Assembly: GCF_000003605.2 (NCBI RefSeq) | Contig: NW_003106598.1 | Span: 333,802 to 397,801, forward strand | Reading direction: 5' to 3' | DNA from: Saccoglossus kowalevskii | Lineage: Eukaryota > Hemichordata > Enteropneusta > Harrimaniidae | DNA: 64,000 nt | Shown here: in pieces, positions 23,801 to 34,149 of the stretch | How the letters are laid out: each line of letters begins with the position of its first letter | Numbering within the stretch: position 1 is the first letter of the stretch | Program-made: the position numbers and the translations under genes | Notes under the pieces: model-generated | Databases searched by the model: none | What the model was told of the DNA's origin: nothing | The model's input: the letters and a program-made list of their open reading frames with translations, nothing else

Positions 23801-26800
23801 ATTTGTTTAATTATTCATAACTTCCAGATTTATTCAATATAAGTAATTATATAAGTAATTCAGATATTTTAGTATAAAAACAAATGTCTCATCTCAAAAA
23901 AAGTGCTGCATTTAGACGTGAAGATACAGAAAATCTTAGCTGGCTTTTGCCCAAGTATTTTGTACAGGTGTCTGTCAAAAATTAAAGATTCACTGAGACA
24001 AATATGAACTGCCTTATTATATTCATTGTGCGACTACTGTATTATTTGAAAAAAAAACATTTATATACAAATCAACTCAAATAGTTATAGTGATTGGAAT
24101 GCATGCATACAGCTAATCAAAGTTGACATAGCATATGACATTGGACAGATGTTGAATTTCCGAAGTAAGCAAATAGTTAGCTGGTTTCCAGTAGAGAGAG
24201 AAATCAACAGTACTGTTGCCTCCTGAGAATTTACATCTTCAAACACTGCTCTCTTTGTTTTTGAAGTGTGTTTTTAAATTTTAAAAGTTCTCTAATTCTA
24301 TCCTAATAGCTGAAAGAAATTCCTGCGAATTTTGATTTTCAAAATTTATATACTGTTTGTCAAATACAGAATACAGATTTTTGATCTGCTTATATTGATT
24401 ATCTGACAACTTGTTTTCTGTTAAGATTTTATTGGTAGGTTTGTAAATGTGTATCAGACTGTGCAACAACTCTCTCCAGGAGTTGGTTTTGAAACCCACT
24501 ACAGTATTCCCATGGGATTTAGGAAATACATTACCAATGATATTATTACAACAATGCATATTTCCAATGAGAATGTATATCAGTGATCAGTCAGACAGAC
24601 AGAAAAAGTCAAAATATTTTATCAGATTTTCTCAATTTTTGCATGATATTTTCATACAGGACATCTGTTGTTCATACTAAGGGAACATTTTATACTGATG
24701 AATTAGGTGACCAAGTTTGATAAAGTTTTGAATAGAATTAGTAAAGTTATTGTGCACACATTAACAATTATTAACAACGACAATAACGGCGACGACAACA
24801 ATGATGACAGAAATTTTTCCCTTAATATACCTTTCCCTTCCATCTTTGATGATACAGGCAAGGTAAAAATTGTCCAGTTTATAGTCTGCACTTTCCTTCA
24901 GAAGATTAGGACACGAATATCCAATTTTTTGGCGTAAAAACTGAAAATTTACACAAATTTTGTCTTGGCTCCAAAATTAGGGTTCCTTTCCAGAAATACT
25001 ATAGAATATAGGATAAAAGTTGAAAAAATTTGGGGTGAGAAAGTCTGGTGGTGAAAAGGTTAAAGAGATTATTAAACATAGTTCTCCTAATCATTTACTG
25101 TGCTCAGTACGTTTATTTTTAACCCAGCCATTTATAAAAGCCATGCAAAATCAGCAACATAGATGGCAGTTGCCTTAGTGGGACTGCCTCATCTCTACTC
25201 CGCTAACAAGCAACCTGTTTGCTCTCTCTAAACGAAGTAAATAACATATTCGTAGTTAATTGGTGAACTGTATTTGCTCCATCTTGTTCCAGATTTATAT
25301 TGATTTGAAGTAAAACCACACTCCATTCAAAACATTCTACATTCGTGCTTACTTTGACGAGCTGCCATGTGTTACAAACAAAAACACTGATGAAGTCTTT
25401 GCAGTCTCTTCTCTCAGCAAGTGCCATGTATTTACCATCTTTACTGAAATCAATACCTGACAAATAAATAAATAGCAAAAGAAACCATAACCAAACAGTC
25501 CTTGTCTTGGAGATACATCTAGACCAGAATCGGACCAGTCTCAGCAATTTTGTTTTATTTTTATGCTTTATACATTTACTAAATACTGTAAAAAAGGTGG
25601 AGACATAATGTCTACTGAATGAATTTCACCGCATTCATACACTAACATTATAATTTCACTGCGACAATGACACAAGTGAAATCAACTGTTATCACTGCAT
25701 AATCATTTGAAATACAATTGTTATGTATTGTTACACTAACATTTTCTTTTCTATTGTAACTTCTGTACTTATTATAATTAAGCTTTACTAAGCTATGAAC
25801 AAAAAGAAGAAATATCAATTTTCTTTAAGGATGTAATAAATCAATTCTATTCTATTCTATTCTATTCTATTCTATTTCTATTCTATTCTATTCTATTCTA
25901 TTCTATTCTATTCTATTCTATTCTATTCTATTTCTCTTTTGTTGTCTTCTTTTTGAAGTCTTGTTTTGTTGTACCAATATTTGTCATTATTGACACCTAT
26001 TTTATGTTTATTCTCTTGCTCAAGGGAGTAACTTAATTCGTTGACGTTTACCTGGTTTAGCCTCTTTAGGATACTTGATATATGACACTGATTTATTGAC
26101 TAAAGACCATACAGTGATTCTGAGATTAAAATCTGCTGTGGTCAAAATATGTCTGCCATCTGGACTCCATTGAACAGCTGTCAATCCGGCCGATCCTTCA
26201 TCAATCTTACACGTCCATTCGGGCTGTTCTAGAGACCATACCTGCAATGAATGATAAAGGTGGGAAATTTAAGTTTGTTTCAAAAATGTTATATTATCCG
26301 ATATTTTTAAAGTTGTACGTAACTGCAGTTGGTAGTCATGTTGCTATGGCAATTAGATCACAATAAATTTTGCCATTTACTTGATAACTCTAACACTAAT
26401 AAGATTGAAAAACTGTAACTTATGGCTGTACGATAATTGTATCAACCAACACAGTGGAAATCGATGCGATCCTGTACTGCCTACTTTGTGATATTCTTGT
26501 AATTGCCCTAATATTAATTAATAAAAATCTTTGCTTGTCGTAGTCACCATTTTATGAGATACAGCAGCAAAAGAAAGCGTTTTAATAAATTCATACCTGT
26601 GCAATCATTTATATTCAGTGACATACATTTCTTTCACGCTATATTAAAATGTGATCTAAGGTAACACATATTTCCTAAATAACTAATTTTAAACATGATC
26701 GCACAGGTTTTCAAAGATGACTAGCATACTGTTTTTACGTCTAGCAGTATGAATAATAAATTTTCTTAAACAATTTTGTCACTTAATTTAGTGTGCAAAA

Positions 26801-29800
26801 AAAAAAAGAAAAAGAAAATTAAACTCTGAGCTTGTTTCTAAAGATATTGCATTATCTGTATTTCTTTCCATGTACAGTTAACAAACACAAATACAGTTGG
26901 TAAACTCATGGGAGTTTATAGGATGAAGTTTTAACACATTACCTGTTAAAAACCTCCACAGGTAGCAAAAATGTAATAGTACAAAATGACGAAAGCAGGT
27001 GATGTGTAAACTTGAGGGTGAAAAGATGCCCCTCAATTTTAGTGAATATATAATCAATTTAAATTTAAATTTAAATTAAACAACTTTGTAATCCTTGACT
27101 TTGACACATATACATGCAGGAGTTTACCTGTACTTACCCCGGTAAATAGATAGGACCCAAAACAGCTTTTTTTCTGAGCCTTAGTTAGATATGGTGAAAC
27201 ATTTTTTTTTTTTTGCCACGAAATTCTGTTTTTTTTTTACAATAATTTAGTAAACACCAAAGAAAAAAGGTGTTACATACGTCTTTCAAACTGAAACAAA
27301 TCTATTTTTTGGCCTAGTAAGTGAGAGTAGTTTGGAGTGTATACCAATTAGAAAGCTTAGCTATACTGCTGGTACACAGTGCTTTCATTGCATGCTGGGT
27401 ATCTTTGGACCCAAGGTCACAAGATATTTGTAAGATCAAATCATAACACTGATATAATTATTAAAGGTAACATAATAGGAACACACAGGTATCAGAGTAA
27501 CGCATGTGACAAAAAAAACTAAAAAACATTTGTACTTACTTGTATTATTCCCCTTTTATACATACCACATAAAATAAACATGGAATCTGACGACCACTGT
27601 CAGTGAAAACAAACAGATGAAGGTTAGTTTTGAGCAAAATTAATTAGATTTTAATACAATTTTATTATCAATAAACAAATCGAAAAATAGTGACAACACA
27701 GAGGGAAGTACTGAGAACATGTAAAAAATTCCTGAAAAATACGTTATTTTTGCACAGAATGCACGCTTACATTCACAAACCACAAGTATACATTTCAATA
27801 TGTGTGAATGTAAAACATTTGATATAAAGCGACGTTAAAACGGGGTAGTTCAAATCATCCACCACTAAGCATGTTACAGAACATATATGCAATGCATTAT
27901 GGGTGAGAAGTTCACATTGTATACAACGATTATGACATAAGAAGCTCACTAAATTAAAGGTAATTATTTTTTTTACATCTGTCTTTTTTTATCCCATGAA
28001 TTGAATAGGAGAAACAAAATCATCATAGAAACTGGTGAAAAACGTTTACGACTTTCCATGACACAACAACTCTTGTTTCTAGAAAAAAAGGTATATAAAT
28101 TGGGTAAACAGTCAATGATATTCCAAAATCCGGCCACGCCCCCATCTCTCGTCACCTTTGATTTTTTTCGGCATTATGGGTGTTGTCGAAATGGCGCCAC
28201 CAATGAGACTATAAAGCACGAGATAGCGAGCAGACAGGGTTGTTTACCATTTTCCATACGCACGCGTTTAGTAAACCAGCATATACAACGAGCTACCACG
28301 ATCGTTATCATGGGGAAACGCTGTGTTGTAGGCGGGTGTAGAAAACACACTCGGCAATCGCGTGGCGGGTGTAGCAACACACATGGTGATCACGCAAGTC
28401 TTTATGCGTTCTCAAAAGATGTGGAGTATTTCCGGTTTCAGTACATGTTTCACTGACAGATGACAGCTTTGCAAAGTAAATAACCAGAAAAACAATATTT
28501 TCTATGTTGAATATGAATATTAATTTGCTTGAAAAGTTTAGAATGAATTCAGGTAATTATGCCGGAGTCAAAATGACTAGATTGATTGTGGAATAACAGA
28601 GCACAAAATGGCGATTGGAAAATGTTGGCACTGGACGCATTCACCGTTCACGTACTTTGTGTCTTTTTTACATGATTTCATCAGAAGATCAAGAAACTGA
28701 AAATTGCATTTTTACAAAACACTGATCTGAGTTGCCAAGCTGGTCACTTTGTTCAAATTCTGTGCCTGTGCCTGAATCGTCACGGTCATTTTGGGGAGGT
28801 ACACGGTCACCCACATCACATACTTTTCTCGCAGGGGCAAACCTGTATGGGCCAATTTGTCCCTGTCACTCTAAAACAAAATCGTGACATCTGTCGTTGT
28901 CATCATATTCCTCGATCTCATAACTCTCGTCAGACAATGATAACATATATTCCGTGTCGCTTTCCGAGCGCTACATGCGTATAGCGGTTATTGTGAAACA
29001 ATGACAAATTCTCCTGCGACGTCACAAATTATTCGCCAAGAGATTGGACGTGGGCGTTTCCTTATACAGAACATTATTATTGATTGTTTATTTAATTTAT
29101 GTACATTTTTCACTTGATTTTTTTCATAATGTTATTTATAAATAAATTTTGCACACAAAAAAGTCAATTGTCCCAATTCAGTTACATGTAAGCATGAAAA
29201 AAAACCATGTAATCTTCAATTAAGTCTACAACTCCTTAAATTACCCACAGATAAGTTTTGGCAGTATTTACCAGCATTCAATGCATGATAGCCAAAATAG
29301 AATTTTCTCACTATATTTCCTTTCTCTTAATTATCATTAGTTTGTTATTTAAAAGACAAAATCTGGTGTTTCTTGGTTTGACTAAGATATAATAAGGATG
29401 TATCTAGCTTAAGGATGCTGTATATGTCTTTGGTATTGATTTTCGAAACTGATATTTTCATATAAAATATTGACGGAAAGCCTATTTCACACTGAATATG
29501 AAGTGTGTGTATGGACGTGTATAGTCACGTGATCTCTGTGTAAACACAGAAAGCCAAGTGCTTGCTCCTTGTAGTCCAGCAAAAAAAACGTATACAGCAT
29601 CCTTAATGTAGTGATATCAGTCATTGTGGCTCTTACCTGAATGAACTGAACAGCATCCAGACACGTGTACAACTGTATAATCTGCAGCGTTTTTATGTCA
29701 CGAACTATTAATCGGTATTGTACACAGTTGGCCTGTAAATGAACGCAATGGTAAATTGTGATGATCAATTAACACCGCAAAATATGCTACATGCATACAG

Positions 29801-31946
29801 AGCCAATATTGTCCACTGATGTCAGTCAGCATGACGTTTATGTGGGACTCACTAATAATGCCATATATACCGGTACACTTAAAGGTACACGTAAGAATTT
29901 TTCAGGTTAACTAACACAGCATTTATCTATGTTACATCATCATCCAACCTTGAAATTTTAAACATCACAGTACATGTAGAAAATCACACTTCTTACTCGT
30001 TGAAGTAAGCATTTTTTTTTGTTATGGGATAGCAACATTATAAGTAGAAATACTGTGAAATTTAACACATCCCCAATGCTGAAGCCATTTTTTCCCATTC
30101 AGTTTGGGAAGGCAATGTGTTCAAAATGTCATGTCAGTAAAAATTGTGGAATTTTGTAATAGTGACAATTTAACTGAGGTCCTACGACACAAAGTGTCAC
30201 AAACTTTTGTAAAATTTTATCTTCAAGTAAAATCATAATTTTATTTCCAATGTAGCCACTGTTATTCTTGAGTTTAATGAAAAAATTGTCAGTGATCGTC
30301 TCGTTCATTTTGAACGTTGATTGTTGATCTGTTTCAAGTTTCCATAAACTGTCTTCTCTGACTTTGTGGTTTACTGCCAGTATACTTAGCGAATGGCACA
30401 CCATTATAACAATGGTTTGATCTTACCATTATAATCAGTAATGATCTGGAGACGTTTATAGCAAACCAGTCTACAACTTAGTTAAGAATGTTTGGTGCAC
30501 AAAATAAGGCAGTGACAGTAAATACAATTTAAATTAATGAAAAACCATATTCACAGTCATAACAGGCAAACTGGGATCATTTCTGTTTGAAGGTTCATAT
30601 AATGACGTAACATAGATAAACACTTTTAATAATTAAGTGACACAAAGAGCAGTGTTGCCTCTAAGCCAATGAGGCGTGCCACTGATGCACAAATATTTTC
30701 TGTGACGTAATTAGTTGTGCTGACTCACTGGTGCAACAGAATAGCATACATTGATATAGTGATCTTGAAAAAAATCTTATTATAGTTATGAAATTTATAA
30801 TTTTGTTAAATGAAATTCACATTTTATAAACAAAATAAGTAAATACCGGTACGAAGGAAATAAGGAACCACAACATTTTTATTTGTGCCTCAAGTCAGCT
30901 AAACAGTCACATATATAATTTTATTTTTTCTTGAAGAACGACCTTCCCAGCAGTCAACAAGCTGACTCAACCTAATTTTGAAGGATTTCATTTTGACAAA
31001 ATCAGTTCTTTTACTTAGAGGGCACACTGGTTATTAGCGAACACCTGTAGGCTGTAATGTAAACTACAAATACAGGAAGGGGTAGATTTAGAGGTGCGTG
31101 CCGCACTAACTCCCATACGTCCATAATGCAACACGGGAATGAATCATTGTAAAAGTGTGCTGACTAATCAAACAATATATATATATATCAGAGGTACACT
31201 ACTTCGGGTTTGCAACGCGCATAGTACTGTATGGTGACATTATGCCAAGATCCCATTCAAGTCTCATCTCATAGATAGCGAGACTGACATGACATAGGCG
31301 GTTTGTAATAAAACAATAAAACATGTATTACCACATTGATAGTGAAAAAATGTAATACATCGAAAATGTATGGAAAATATAGCTATCATAATCCATCATG
31401 TCGTAAGCAGCTATTTTGATCCACCTGGACATCCCAGTATCCTAGTTACCTCGGGCATGCGCATTCACATTTTTTTTTAGTTAGAACGCTTATGCGAGAG
31501 CGAGATTGTAACGGGATCTTGGTATCATGTCATCGTAGTTGCAAACCCCAAGTAATGTACCTCTGATATATATATACATATATATATATATATACATGCA
31601 GCCCCCTCTCGTACTAAAACAGTACCAGAGTTTGGAAGGTGTCCTGTGGCCTGGGTTAGGTCTGTTAAAATCGTGAAAGTAAATTCTCGTGCCAAATGCA
31701 AAACATCACGATGGCAGTTTTCACTCTGAATTCCAAATTCAAGTAGAATATCAGCAGTCAACACGAGTATATATACTAAAAACAGTTGATGTACGTACAT
31801 TAAAATTTGTAAACATAACAACATGTCCGACCTTGTCATAGCAAGTCATCGTCAGAAAAAAACGTCGAAATACTCACCAAGTACAGGCCGTTTGGAGAAA
31901 ATTTGCACAGATTGTTAGTCTGTTTGAATAGTTCTGAAAAGTTCAT
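17837..31946 (-). CDS. WRAP73: WD repeat-containing protein WRAP73 (WDR8), complete, 13 exons
   Basis: WRAP73 is a WD40 propeller protein of centriolar satellites and spindle poles, which with SSX2IP helps anchor microtubules and supports ciliogenesis. Exons on the minus strand: 31878-31946 (ATG), 29637-29732, 27540-27596, 26052-26241, 25353-25456, 23364-23450, 22907-23041, 22068-22145, 21643-21727, 20512-20637, 19478-19561, 18836-18943, 17837-17946 (TGA). All phases join without a break, giving 442 aa against about 460 in human. Diagnostic stretches: [20 protein letters not shown] at the start, [20 protein letters not shown] and SVSYIKYPK in exon 4, [14 protein letters not shown] in exon 5, [18 protein letters not shown] in exon 7, [10 protein letters not shown] in exon 8, NPKIGI and ALWIWD in exons 10-11, [18 protein letters not shown] in exon 12. 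The 50-N gap falls in intron 7 and costs no coding sequence. The region after exon 9 is shorter than in human. It is divergent to MRPL51 and convergent with the coiled-coil gene. Confidence 0.97.
18012..18092. repeat. Short hairpin/MITE, about 28-bp arms
   Basis: agtggaggtcaatattcagt is matched by the inverse of actgaatattgaccgacact, with arms of about 28 bp and a loop of about 22 bp. Intron 12 of WRAP73. Confidence 0.65.
18385..18700. repeat. Dispersed repeat, copy 1 (partner at 30650-30985)
   Basis: Shares the order of blocks with 30650-30985 in the same orientation: catgccactga-cacaaa, caattaattgtgct, atacattgatat, gaaattcacattttataaac, then agcagtcaacaagctgact. About 320 bp, diverged. 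No inverted ends or coding capacity seen. Confidence 0.65.
20129..20312. mobile_element. MITE family A, copy 2 (184 bp, opposite orientation)
   Basis: Same ends and internal AATAGAAG words as 2144-2327, reversed. The segment immediately before it (19975-20127) resembles the core of the 1586-1957 MITE, so two small elements sit side by side or nested in WRAP73 intron 10. Confidence 0.8.
21091..21585. repeat. 48-bp satellite of palindromes, about 10 units
   Basis: Each unit contains the perfect inverted repeat TTATAGTGAA-CAC-TTCACTATAA followed by caaacccaatgtattatgtg. Some units vary (tatagcgaac; ttcattataa; caccataac). Located in WRAP73 intron 9, starting 58 bp past exon 9. It gives open frames on both strands by periodicity only. 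Confidence 0.95.
22366..22470. repeat. Dispersed repeat, copy 1 (partner at 49815-49920)
   Basis: Matches 49815-49920 along about 105 bp in the same orientation: agttacagcttgccgtaatt, ttgtggtatt, atcctacc, aaattctaaatatggaa. No further structure seen. Confidence 0.6.
22589..22638. other. Assembly gap, 50 N (placeholder length)
   Basis: Fifty N in WRAP73 intron 7, between exons 22907-23041 and 22068-22145. All expected coding sequence is present on both sides, so only intron is missing. Confidence 1.
22770..22886 (+). mobile_element. 3' end of a non-LTR retroposon with (TTATC)n tail
   Basis: ctataaggttgtaataaaga is followed by a short (TTATC)n array. AATAAA plus a pentanucleotide tail is typical of 3' ends of some LINE clades and their SINEs. 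Only a truncated 3' end is present; the body is not recognisable. Confidence 0.45.
23582..25063. mobile_element. MITE family T, inverted copy split by an insertion of about 1.2 kb
   Basis: Starts TTAACCTTTTCACCACCAGT and ends ctggtggtgaaaaggttaa, with TTAA at both ends (23582-23585, 25060-25063). The first ~50 bp and last ~185 bp match the 6975-7175 and 61647-61892 copies; the ~1.24 kb between about 23636 and 24877 has no counterpart, so a second sequence was inserted. The insert contains a 92-codon minus frame (24281-24559, [19 protein letters not shown]) that I do not recognise. Confidence 0.65.
25690..25933 (+). mobile_element. 3' end of a non-LTR retroposon with long (ATTCT)n tail
   Basis: ggatgtaataaatcaattct runs into about 18 units of ATTCT with one slipped unit. 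Same architecture as 22770-22886 and 33000-33115. Start of the element is uncertain. WRAP73 intron 4. Confidence 0.5.
28310..28456 (+). pseudogene. THAP zinc-finger first exon (truncated)
   Basis: Begins [13 protein letters not shown] and continues [17 protein letters not shown], then stops. This fits the start of a THAP domain: a Cys-x4-Cys pair right after the initiator Met, then the F-x-K-D segment (normally FPKD). The second Cys-x2-His zinc pair and the AVPTIF box are absent, so the domain is cut short. THAP domains bind DNA and open several transposase families (P, Kolobok, ISL2EU/Harbinger-like). A host THAP gene is less likely, as no continuation is visible and it sits in another gene's intron. 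Confidence 0.6.
28722..28967 (-). pseudogene. P2X7 intracellular (ballast) domain-like exon, broken
   Basis: The minus-strand frame reads [17 protein letters not shown], an acidic stretch, one in-frame TGA, then [22 protein letters not shown] and QLGNSDQC. The order acidic region, PYRFxP motif, acidic spacer, LGNsDxC matches the N-terminal part of the P2X7 ballast-type domain that many invertebrate genomes carry in large numbers without the channel. In family members LGNTD is normally followed by W and C; here Q replaces W. After this point homology is lost. Recognition is by motif from memory, not by alignment. Confidence 0.45.
30650..30985. repeat. Dispersed repeat, copy 2 (partner at 18385-18700)
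   Basis: Same block order as 18385-18700; about 330 bp in WRAP73 intron 1. See that entry. Confidence 0.65.
31189..31565. mobile_element. TIR element with about 85-bp arms between TA repeats
   Basis: Starts CAGAGGTACACTACTTCGGG and ends with the inverse of CAGAGGTACATTACTTGGGG. The arms continue through gtttgcaac and ccaagatccc. Both outer flanks are (TA)n, consistent with insertion at TA (mariner-like or other TA-duplicating family). 377 bp, non-coding. WRAP73 intron 1. Confidence 0.75.
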
Positions 31947-32215
31947 CTTGGTTTCTTTCAATCTGATTCTCGGAATAGTACGTATTCAACTTTTTTTCTC
32001 ACCACGACTCTAAAACACTGCCAACCGGAAGTACAGTCATGTTCAAACCTACCGCGACCTGCAAAGGATTCTGGGTCTAGAATGGAGGTGAGAAATAACG
32101 GACCGGAAAACGACAAATACAAAAATGTCGGCGACCATGTGAGAACGTTCGCGTTTGGAATAAAGTTGTTTTTTACTTATTTTGTATCGTTCGGTACATA
32201 CGCGATTGTCATAGA
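31947..32215. promoter_or_regulatory. Bidirectional WRAP73/MRPL51 promoter
   Basis: 269 bp separate the two start codons of divergent genes. There is no TATA box at a useful distance, and the segment is richer in CpG than its surroundings, as in housekeeping bidirectional promoters. It contains a perfect ETS/GABP-type site ACCGGAAGT at 32024-32032, and around 32123 an AAAATGTCGGCG box one base from the YY1 consensus. GABP and YY1 sites are typical of nuclear genes for mitochondrial ribosomal proteins. Confidence 0.75.
32024..32032 (+). promoter_or_regulatory. ETS/GABP (NRF-2) consensus site
   Basis: ACCGGAAGT, exact match to the ETS core consensus, 78 bp from the WRAP73 ATG and 184 bp from the MRPL51 ATG. 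Position and known use of GABP in mitoribosomal gene promoters support a role; occupancy is inferred. Confidence 0.6.
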
Positions 32216-33484
32216 ATGACAGGAACGCTGCAGTCACTTTTAAGATTTGCAAGTCATGCATTTCGACCGTCAAGTCAAATTACAAGAGCATTTTCAGTCG
32301 GTAGGTCTTGTTTTTATTTTCGAGAAGTATTTGCATATATGCAAATTAACCCGTGAAATGCTAATATTGCAATGACTCAAATGGTTTCTGTCTGAGTCTC
32401 AGCCCTTACGGGTACACCTTTGCAGGTGTCGTGATATTTGATCATGTCTGAGTGAGTGCCCGGACAGGGCAGGGGGGGGGGGGGGGTAGTGTGATTTTGT
32501 GATGGCCACATTGAGAAAGATAAAATAATGTTCAACATCCACTACTGCGCAAATGCACTCTTAATAAATAAGGTGTAGTTTCAAAAAAACATTCTGTGAT
32601 TTAGACTAGTTGCTGTCTGTGATAGTTAGGCTTCGGAAATCAATGAATAAGACTTAATCTAGTGAATTGGTTTGCACATGCATTCTTGAGTGTACCGGTA
32701 CTCAGAATGGCTAGATTCCAGGCTGTCTGTGGTTAGAGCAGAATAACTATAAATGCATTCAATTTTTAGAAATAAATGACCCTGTCGACCATTCCCAGTA
32801 TTTTTAGCCAGTTACGGCAAAACCAAAATGTTATTTGGTCTATACTCAAGCTCCAATTATTTATTACAATATACATACAATTTACAAAAATTTTAAGTTC
32901 AAGAGATGGGTTCATTGCCAATAGTGTTAGCAAATTTATTGACAGCATACCATTTTACTATAAGTAATTTTACTTAGACTTTAGTTATTTATGTATTTTC
33001 TTTGTCTCGTGTGTGTACTTGTGTTTTATTATATTTAATGTCTTTTGACCACAGATAATGTAACAAAATATATTATTTAGTGTCAAATAAAATATACTAT
33101 ACTATACTATACTACATTTATCTATCGATAGGTTACTCATTGCTGGGAAAGAGACCACGCGGAGATCCTCGTCCTATAAAACCAGTAGTGGACAGATGGG
33201 ATGAAAAACACGCTCTGTTTGGTGAAAATGACTTCAAGGACATTCTAGGAGATGGCTCCTATCACCTGAAAAAGAATATAACTACAGGGCCATGGTGGAT
33301 GAAAGGCTGGCGTGGTAATGAATTCGAACGTCTGGTGCGAAAAAAGAAGATGATCGGACCGACCATGGGTCCAATGGAACACAAAGAAATGATCAAGAGA
33401 ATTAGATTTCTTTACAAAAAAATGAATAAAAATAGAGGCACTGGCAAAACGAGAATGACTAACAGAAAAGCATATGAATTCTAA
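32216..33484 (+). CDS. MRPL51: Mitochondrial large-subunit ribosomal protein mL51, complete, 2 exons
   Basis: mL51 is a metazoan-type structural protein of the mitochondrial 39S subunit. Exon 1 is 32216-32300 and exon 2 is 33132-33484 (TAA at 33482-33484), joined in phase 1, giving 145 aa; human is about 128. Exon 1 encodes MTGTLQSLLRFASHAFRPSS and continues to a SITRAFSVG-like end: Arg/Ser/Leu-rich with no acidic residue, as expected of a mitochondrial targeting peptide. Exon 2 has the family core VVDRWDEKHALFG, GPWWMKGWRGNEFERLVRKK and KRIRFLYKKMNKN. The start is the first ATG after the shared promoter and gives an intact targeting peptide. Intron 1 holds a retroposon 3' end whose pentanucleotide tail lies just upstream of the exon 2 acceptor. 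A longer reading that enters exon 2 from 33080 is intronic. Confidence 0.96.
32472..32486 (+). repeat. G15 homopolymer in MRPL51 intron 1
   Basis: Fifteen consecutive G. Comparable tracts: G13 at 16312-16324, G15 at 58387-58401, C11 at 58977-58987, C10 at 16229-16238. Confidence 0.9.
33000..33115 (+). mobile_element. Probable non-LTR retroposon 3' end with (ACTAT)n tail in MRPL51 intron 1
   Basis: AATAAA at 33086-33091 followed by tatactatactatactatac. The tail ends about 16 bp before the exon 2 acceptor AG (33130-33131). Left boundary not determined. Confidence 0.4.
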
Positions 33485-33971
33485 TTTCTACATTGATAAA
33501 TGACTAATATTGGTGCTGCGGCTGTAACATACTTGGAACACTGACCTGTGAATACTGTTGGGGATTTCTGTGTACAGATATCTTATACTGACTGTTTTAT
33601 TTTCAAGAGGTCCTCTCCTACAAGCACAGAGCTATGAGCTTGTAATTCATATGAGAATCAAAAACTTCAATGTCCACAGAGTTTGCATTGGTTGCACTGG
33701 AATACATGTAATACATTTGTGTCCCTGAAAAAAATTAAGGTTTTTTCCCCCCGTACTATACGCATGATTCTGCCCACGATGTAAAACTACTAGAAATATA
33801 TGATGAATGCTGTACTAATTCAGCATATTTGAGATGTTATCATAGTATGAGTTATTTTCTATGTGCAGGCAGGTATTTCTACATCAATTCTGCCATTCTG
33901 TACAATGTCTGGTCAGCATGTTGAGTGTAATATTTGCATAGTAAAGGACGATATATTGATGCTGTGGTTTG

Positions 33972-33977
33972 AATAAA
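33972..33977 (+). terminator. MRPL51: Candidate poly(A) signal of MRPL51
   Basis: AATAAA about 490 bp after the stop codon, followed by T-rich sequence. No closer canonical signal was seen between 33485 and 33970. Confidence 0.4.
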
Positions 33978-34149
33978 ATTATATTTTCGTTTCTGCACCA
34001 CAAGTTATTGAGCTGTATGGCTCTGAAAGTGAACCACCTAGAATATACATGTTATACCATTATTTCAAATAATATTACCTGATGAACATGCAATTTTTGC
34101 ATCAGATTTGTTTTAATTAACAAACTCGGTATTTTGAAGAATAGATTGT

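Larger units (their letters stand above)
28135..29065. mobile_element. Deletion derivative of a two-gene DNA transposon (THAP + P2X7-ballast-like)
   Basis: A CpG-rich island inside WRAP73 intron 2. It carries a THAP first exon near the left side pointing right and a P2X7 intracellular-domain-like exon near the right side pointing left, with AT-rich filler between. The ends share weak inverted words (ccacgcccccatctctcg against the inverse of caagagattggacgtgggcg). Convergent 5' exons at both ends with the middle missing is what an internally deleted two-gene transposon would leave. Boundaries are approximate. Confidence 0.55.
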
